NCBI RefSeq assembly: GCF_030182585.1
Contig: NZ_JARXOW010000001.1
Location: 2,728,001-2,792,000 of the forward strand
Source: Pedobacter faecalis
GTDB lineage: Bacteria; Bacteroidota; Bacteroidia; Sphingobacteriales; Sphingobacteriaceae
Length of the DNA stretch: 64,000 nucleotides
Direction of reading: 5' to 3'
The notes under the pieces are model-generated. The model saw only the letters and a list, made by a program, of their open reading frames with translations. It ran no database searches and was not told the origin of the DNA. This document shows positions 60,979-64,000 of the stretch, in pieces. Positions within the stretch are counted from its first letter, which is position 1; every line of letters begins with the position of its first letter. Position numbers and translations under genes: made by a program.

Positions 60979-61785
60979 ATGGCTGCAAAGAAAAAATTTG
61001 ATTGGTTACATGTGGCAATTTCATGGGGCGCCAGTGTGGTTATCCTGGGTGCTTTATTTAAGATTCTGCACATCGGTGGGAAGTTTGGCGATTATGCCAT
61101 CGGTATCGGTTTAGGTGTGGAGGCATTGCTGTTTTTCCTGACCGGTTTTAGACAGCCCGAGCCTGAGCCTGCATGGGAACGGGTATATCCGGAACTGGGC
61201 GACGACTTTAGCGGTGAATTGCCTAAGGCAAGTGTCCGTCAGCCACAGACTGCCGGGTTCTCTTCTACTGCGGCGCTCGACAAGATGCTGAGCGATGCTA
61301 AGGTTGGCCCGGAACTTATTGAAAGCCTGGGTACGGGATTGCGTACGTTTAGCGACAAGGTGGCTGCGATCTCTAATGTGGCCGATGTTTCCATGGCTAC
61401 TACCGAACTGACCGGCAAGATTAAAGGGGCTTCTTCAAGCTTTGATAACCTGAATCAGGCTTTTGCCAAGGCTACCTCACAACTGGTGGAGATGGGCGAA
61501 AGCGGCAGTGGTGCTGCAGCTTATCATGAGCAGGTGAATGCACTGGCTAAGAATCTTTCGGCACTTAACGCGGTTTATGAACTTGAACTTCAGGATTCCA
61601 GTGCGCATCTGAAGTCGATGAACAAGTTCTATCAGAATTTGTCGCTCACCATGAATAATTTCAATGAGTCGATGGAAGACTCTAAACAGTTCAAGGAAGA
61701 GGTGGGCAAGCTTGCGAAAAATCTGGCTTCGCTGAACGCGGTATATGGCAATATGCTTTCTGCCATGAATCAGACAAGGGTGTAA
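60979..61785 (+). CDS. gldL: Type IX secretion/gliding motor protein GldL
   Basis: A 268-residue inner-membrane protein with two N-terminal helices (~9-30 and ~36-56; GASVVILGALFKILHIGG, YAIGIGLGVEALLFFLTGF) and a long cytoplasmic, mostly coiled-coil C-terminal domain (~90-268). GldL pentamers surround the GldM dimer and use proton-motive force to drive type IX secretion and gliding. The membrane acidic residue (Glu in GVEALLFF) is the expected proton-relay site. It starts 41 bases after gldK. Confidence 0.95.
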   Translation: MAAKKKFDWLHVAISWGASVVILGALFKILHIGGKFGDYAIGIGLGVEALLFFLTGFRQPEPEPAWERVYPELGDDFSGELPKASVRQPQTAGFSSTAALDKMLSDAKVGPELIESLGTGLRTFSDKVAAISNVADVSMATTELTGKIKGASSSFDNLNQAFAKATSQLVEMGESGSGAAAYHEQVNALAKNLSALNAVYELELQDSSAHLKSMNKFYQNLSLTMNNFNESMEDSKQFKEEVGKLAKNLASLNAVYGNMLSAMNQTRV

Positions 61786-61828
61786 TACCGCAGATATTGA
61801 TTAATTAAACCGACTCAGATTAATTAGC

Positions 61829-63367
61829 ATGGCAGGAGCAAAAGAGACGACGCGTCAGAAGATGATCAATATCATGTATTTGGTATTGTTAGCGATGCTC
61901 GCGTTGAACGTATCCGATACGATATTAAATGCCTTTAAGAATATTAATGATAGTCTGGTGAGTTCAAAATCGAACGTAGACACCAGCATCGACCAACTGT
62001 TTGCTTCCTTCCAGAACACGAAACTGAAAGATGAGCCTGCAAGGGCACAGCCTATCTGGGCCAAGGCCAACCAGGCCAAGGCCTATGCCGACGAACTTCA
62101 CAATTATGTGCAGAGACTTAAAGACCAGTTCAGGACAGAGGGTAACGGCATAGATGAGGAAACAGGCGACCTTACGGAACGGGCTAACCTGGATATTGCC
62201 CAGAACATCATGATCAACAAGGGTGAGGGTGCGAAATTGAAGCAGAAGATTAATGAGACCCGTCAGAAGTTAATTGCGTTACTCGACGATAAGGATCAGG
62301 CTGGGGTAACCTTTACACTGGAGGCTACTGATGCTGAAAAGCGGGTGAACGGTAAGAAGAAATGGGAGGATATTAATTTCGGGGAAGGTACACCGCTCAC
62401 GGCGGCAAATACTATACTGAGCAAGATCCAGTCTGACGTGCGTAACGCAGAGGCAGAGGTGGTTAAAAAGTTGTTTGGTAACATGGACAAGGCCCTGGTA
62501 AATCTTGATCAGTTTTCGGCAGTTGCTGTGGCACCTTCTTCTTATGTGGTGCAGGGTCAGCCTTATACAGCCGAAGTTTTCCTTACGGCAAGCGACTCGC
62601 GCTCTAACCCTGAAATTACCGTAGGGGGCAACCGCCTCTCGGTACGGGACGGAAAAGGAACGTATACCGGCAGCACCAATAGCGTAGGGGTCTTTAAATG
62701 GCGCGGGACTATTAAAGTGCGCCAGACGGATGGTCAGATCAAAGAATATTATACACCGGAGCAGACTTACCAGGTGGCGAAGCCTTCCGCTACGGTTTCT
62801 CCTGATAAAATGAACGTGATCTATGCGGGTATCCCTAATCCCTTTTCGGTTTCGGCAGCCGGCTTTCCGCTCGAAAGCGTGCGCGCCACCATGGATGGCG
62901 GATCCATATCGGGCAGCAATGGTAAGTACATGGTGAATGTTGGGGGCGGACAGGTTGGTAAGACCTTGACCATCAACGTGTCGGCCAGCAACGGTGGTAA
63001 AACACTCAACCTGGGTTCGCAACAATTCAGGGTAAAGGCTTTGCCAACGCCGCGACCTTATATTAAAGGTAAATCGGGCGGTAATGTGGGGCTCGAATGG
63101 ATGGAAAGTGCTACGGCTATAGAAACGCAGCTGGAAGATTTCGTGTTCGACGTGAACTTCAGGGTACTCCGCTTTTCGGTAACTTTTATTAATCCGAAGT
63201 CGGACGCCGTAACCATACAGAACAGTGGGGCTTCGTTCAGCAGCCAGGTTCGCGGGGCCTTAAATTCACTGCGTTCCGGGGCAACAATTATATTTAAGGA
63301 CATCGTTTGCGAGGGGCCTGATGGTAGGCAGAAGGTGCTCGACGGCATTACATTTACAGCTAAGTAG
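61829..63367 (+). CDS. gldM: Type IX secretion/gliding motor protein GldM
   Basis: A 512-residue protein with a single N-terminal membrane helix (~15-36, MYLVLLAMLALNVSDTILNA) and a large periplasmic part built of a helical domain (~40-215) and beta domains (~220-512). It spans the periplasm and transmits motor motion from GldL to the GldK/GldN ring. The N-terminus AGAKETTRQKMINIMYLVL is highly characteristic. It starts 43 bases after gldL and ends 3 bases before gldN. Confidence 0.96.
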   Translation: MAGAKETTRQKMINIMYLVLLAMLALNVSDTILNAFKNINDSLVSSKSNVDTSIDQLFASFQNTKLKDEPARAQPIWAKANQAKAYADELHNYVQRLKDQFRTEGNGIDEETGDLTERANLDIAQNIMINKGEGAKLKQKINETRQKLIALLDDKDQAGVTFTLEATDAEKRVNGKKKWEDINFGEGTPLTAANTILSKIQSDVRNAEAEVVKKLFGNMDKALVNLDQFSAVAVAPSSYVVQGQPYTAEVFLTASDSRSNPEITVGGNRLSVRDGKGTYTGSTNSVGVFKWRGTIKVRQTDGQIKEYYTPEQTYQVAKPSATVSPDKMNVIYAGIPNPFSVSAAGFPLESVRATMDGGSISGSNGKYMVNVGGGQVGKTLTINVSASNGGKTLNLGSQQFRVKALPTPRPYIKGKSGGNVGLEWMESATAIETQLEDFVFDVNFRVLRFSVTFINPKSDAVTIQNSGASFSSQVRGALNSLRSGATIIFKDIVCEGPDGRQKVLDGITFTAK

Positions 63368-63370
63368 TAT

Positions 63371-64000
63371 ATGAAAAGTATTTTAGGAGTCATCGTAGCG
63401 TTGTGCCTGGCCGTACCGGCCTTAGCACAGGTTAACCCGCCTGCGCGTGTCGACTCAGTAAAGAAGACGCGGATCAAAACCCCGCCTAAGGATGGTTTTG
63501 CTGTTCGGCGGGAAATTGACAGCAACGTCATGGTGCCTTACCCGGATGTGCGGGAAGAGGATGTGTATTATTCCAAGAGGATCTGGCGCGAACTCGATCT
63601 TCGTGACACGATCAATTCGGTACTCAACGCAGAGAGCTCCAAACTGATCGATGTGCTTCTGGAGGCCATACGCAACGAGGAACTTACCGTGTATTCCAAT
63701 AAGGATACAACTGCGGGCCGCTTGCTTGACGATAACGACTCATTTAAGATTGCGCTGACCGCCCAGGAGGCGCTTCAGAGTGCACAAGGTACCGTTGAGG
63801 GTGAGGCCGATCCGGAGACAGGTAAGATTGCGGAACCTACACTCAGACGGCTGAGATCTGAGGAGTTTATGAAGTACCGTATCAAGGAGGACTGGATTCT
63901 TGATTCCAAGCGTTCGGTATTTGAGCCGCGCATTGTCGGTATTGCTCCGATGAAAATGGTGGAAGGAAACTGGCAGCCCGTGTTTTGGGTGTATTATGAT
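63371..64000 (+). CDS. gldN: Type IX secretion ring protein GldN (3' partial)
   Basis: The first 210 codons of gldN run off the window edge. A signal peptide is visible (MKSILGVIVALCLAVPALAQ), followed by a Pro/Lys-rich linker and the GldN/PorN domain beginning near residue 60 (VYYSKRIWRELDLRDTINS, later KEDWILDSKRSVFEPRIVGI). GldN partners GldK in the periplasmic ring. The 3-base gap to gldM and the order gldK-L-M-N support the call. Confidence 0.95.
   Translation, partial: MKSILGVIVALCLAVPALAQVNPPARVDSVKKTRIKTPPKDGFAVRREIDSNVMVPYPDVREEDVYYSKRIWRELDLRDTINSVLNAESSKLIDVLLEAIRNEELTVYSNKDTTAGRLLDDNDSFKIALTAQEALQSAQGTVEGEADPETGKIAEPTLRRLRSEEFMKYRIKEDWILDSKRSVFEPRIVGIAPMKMVEGNWQPVFWVYYD

Noticed and set aside
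1..64000. CRISPR arrays, tRNA or rRNA genes, prophage, intact insertion sequences
   Set aside because: Intergenic gaps were read for regular repeats, tRNA-like cloverleaf arms and transposase-like frames; none was found.

Overview
The window comes from a bacterium of the phylum Bacteroidetes (Bacteroidota), most likely family Sphingobacteriaceae (Pedobacter/Mucilaginibacter-like). The evidence is an alternative complex III locus fused to an aa3 oxidase locus, an ECF-sigma/FecR/SusC/SusD system, a gldKLMN type IX secretion locus, and promoters that fit the Bacteroidetes -33 TTTG / -7 TAnnTTTG pattern. Genus level is inference. No rRNA, tRNA, CRISPR array, prophage or intact transposase was seen.

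Layout. (1) 1-14.0 kb: respiratory supercluster on + : actB (5' truncated by the window edge), actC, actD, actE, actF, oxidase subunits II and I, a strong terminator, then ctaA, ctaB, two subunit III-like proteins, subunit IV, a cysteine-free SCO-like protein and a DUF420 protein. Quinol electrons pass through alternative complex III to an A-type haem-copper oxidase, and ctaA/ctaB make its haem A. (2) 14.1-23.6 kb: nutrient-uptake operon with ECF sigma factor, FecR anti-sigma, SusC with an STN signalling domain, SusD, a zinc metallohydrolase lipoprotein and a DUF4302-like lipoprotein, closed by a terminator. (3) 23.7-28 kb: small membrane/DUF983/DUF2461 genes, an OmpA lipoprotein, a DUF4286-like protein and a TPR protein. 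(4) 28-32.3 kb: an S9-family lipoprotein whose catalytic serine is glycine, followed by a histidine kinase and response regulator. (5) 32.3-38.0 kb: a minus-strand five-gene run with JmjC-like cupin, VWA protein, chelatase-like AAA+ ATPase, metallophosphoesterase and UbiA-like membrane protein. (6) 38.2-42.1 kb: DUF1800/DUF1501 pair and hemW.

(7) 42.2-57.5 kb is an accessory zone of small, poorly characterised genes and decaying ones: two TlpA-like proteins, a DUF4180 gene coupled to a gene split at a T7 homopolymer, an XRE regulator with a membrane partner, a PaiB-like protein, an internally deleted Na+/H+ antiporter, pirin, a methyltransferase, an MFS transporter, a truncated transglutaminase relic, an AAA/DUF4143 ATPase and a patatin. 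(8) 57.7-64 kb: DUF4271 and hemD followed by gldK, gldL, gldM and the start of gldN, the trans-envelope core and motor of the type IX secretion/gliding machinery.

No wholly new multi-gene system could be demonstrated. The best leads are the possible -1 frameshift site at 44.24 kb, the Ser-less S9 lipoprotein fused by operon to a two-component system, the cysteine-free SCO-like protein, and the interlocked divergent promoters with a central dyad at 48.0 kb.
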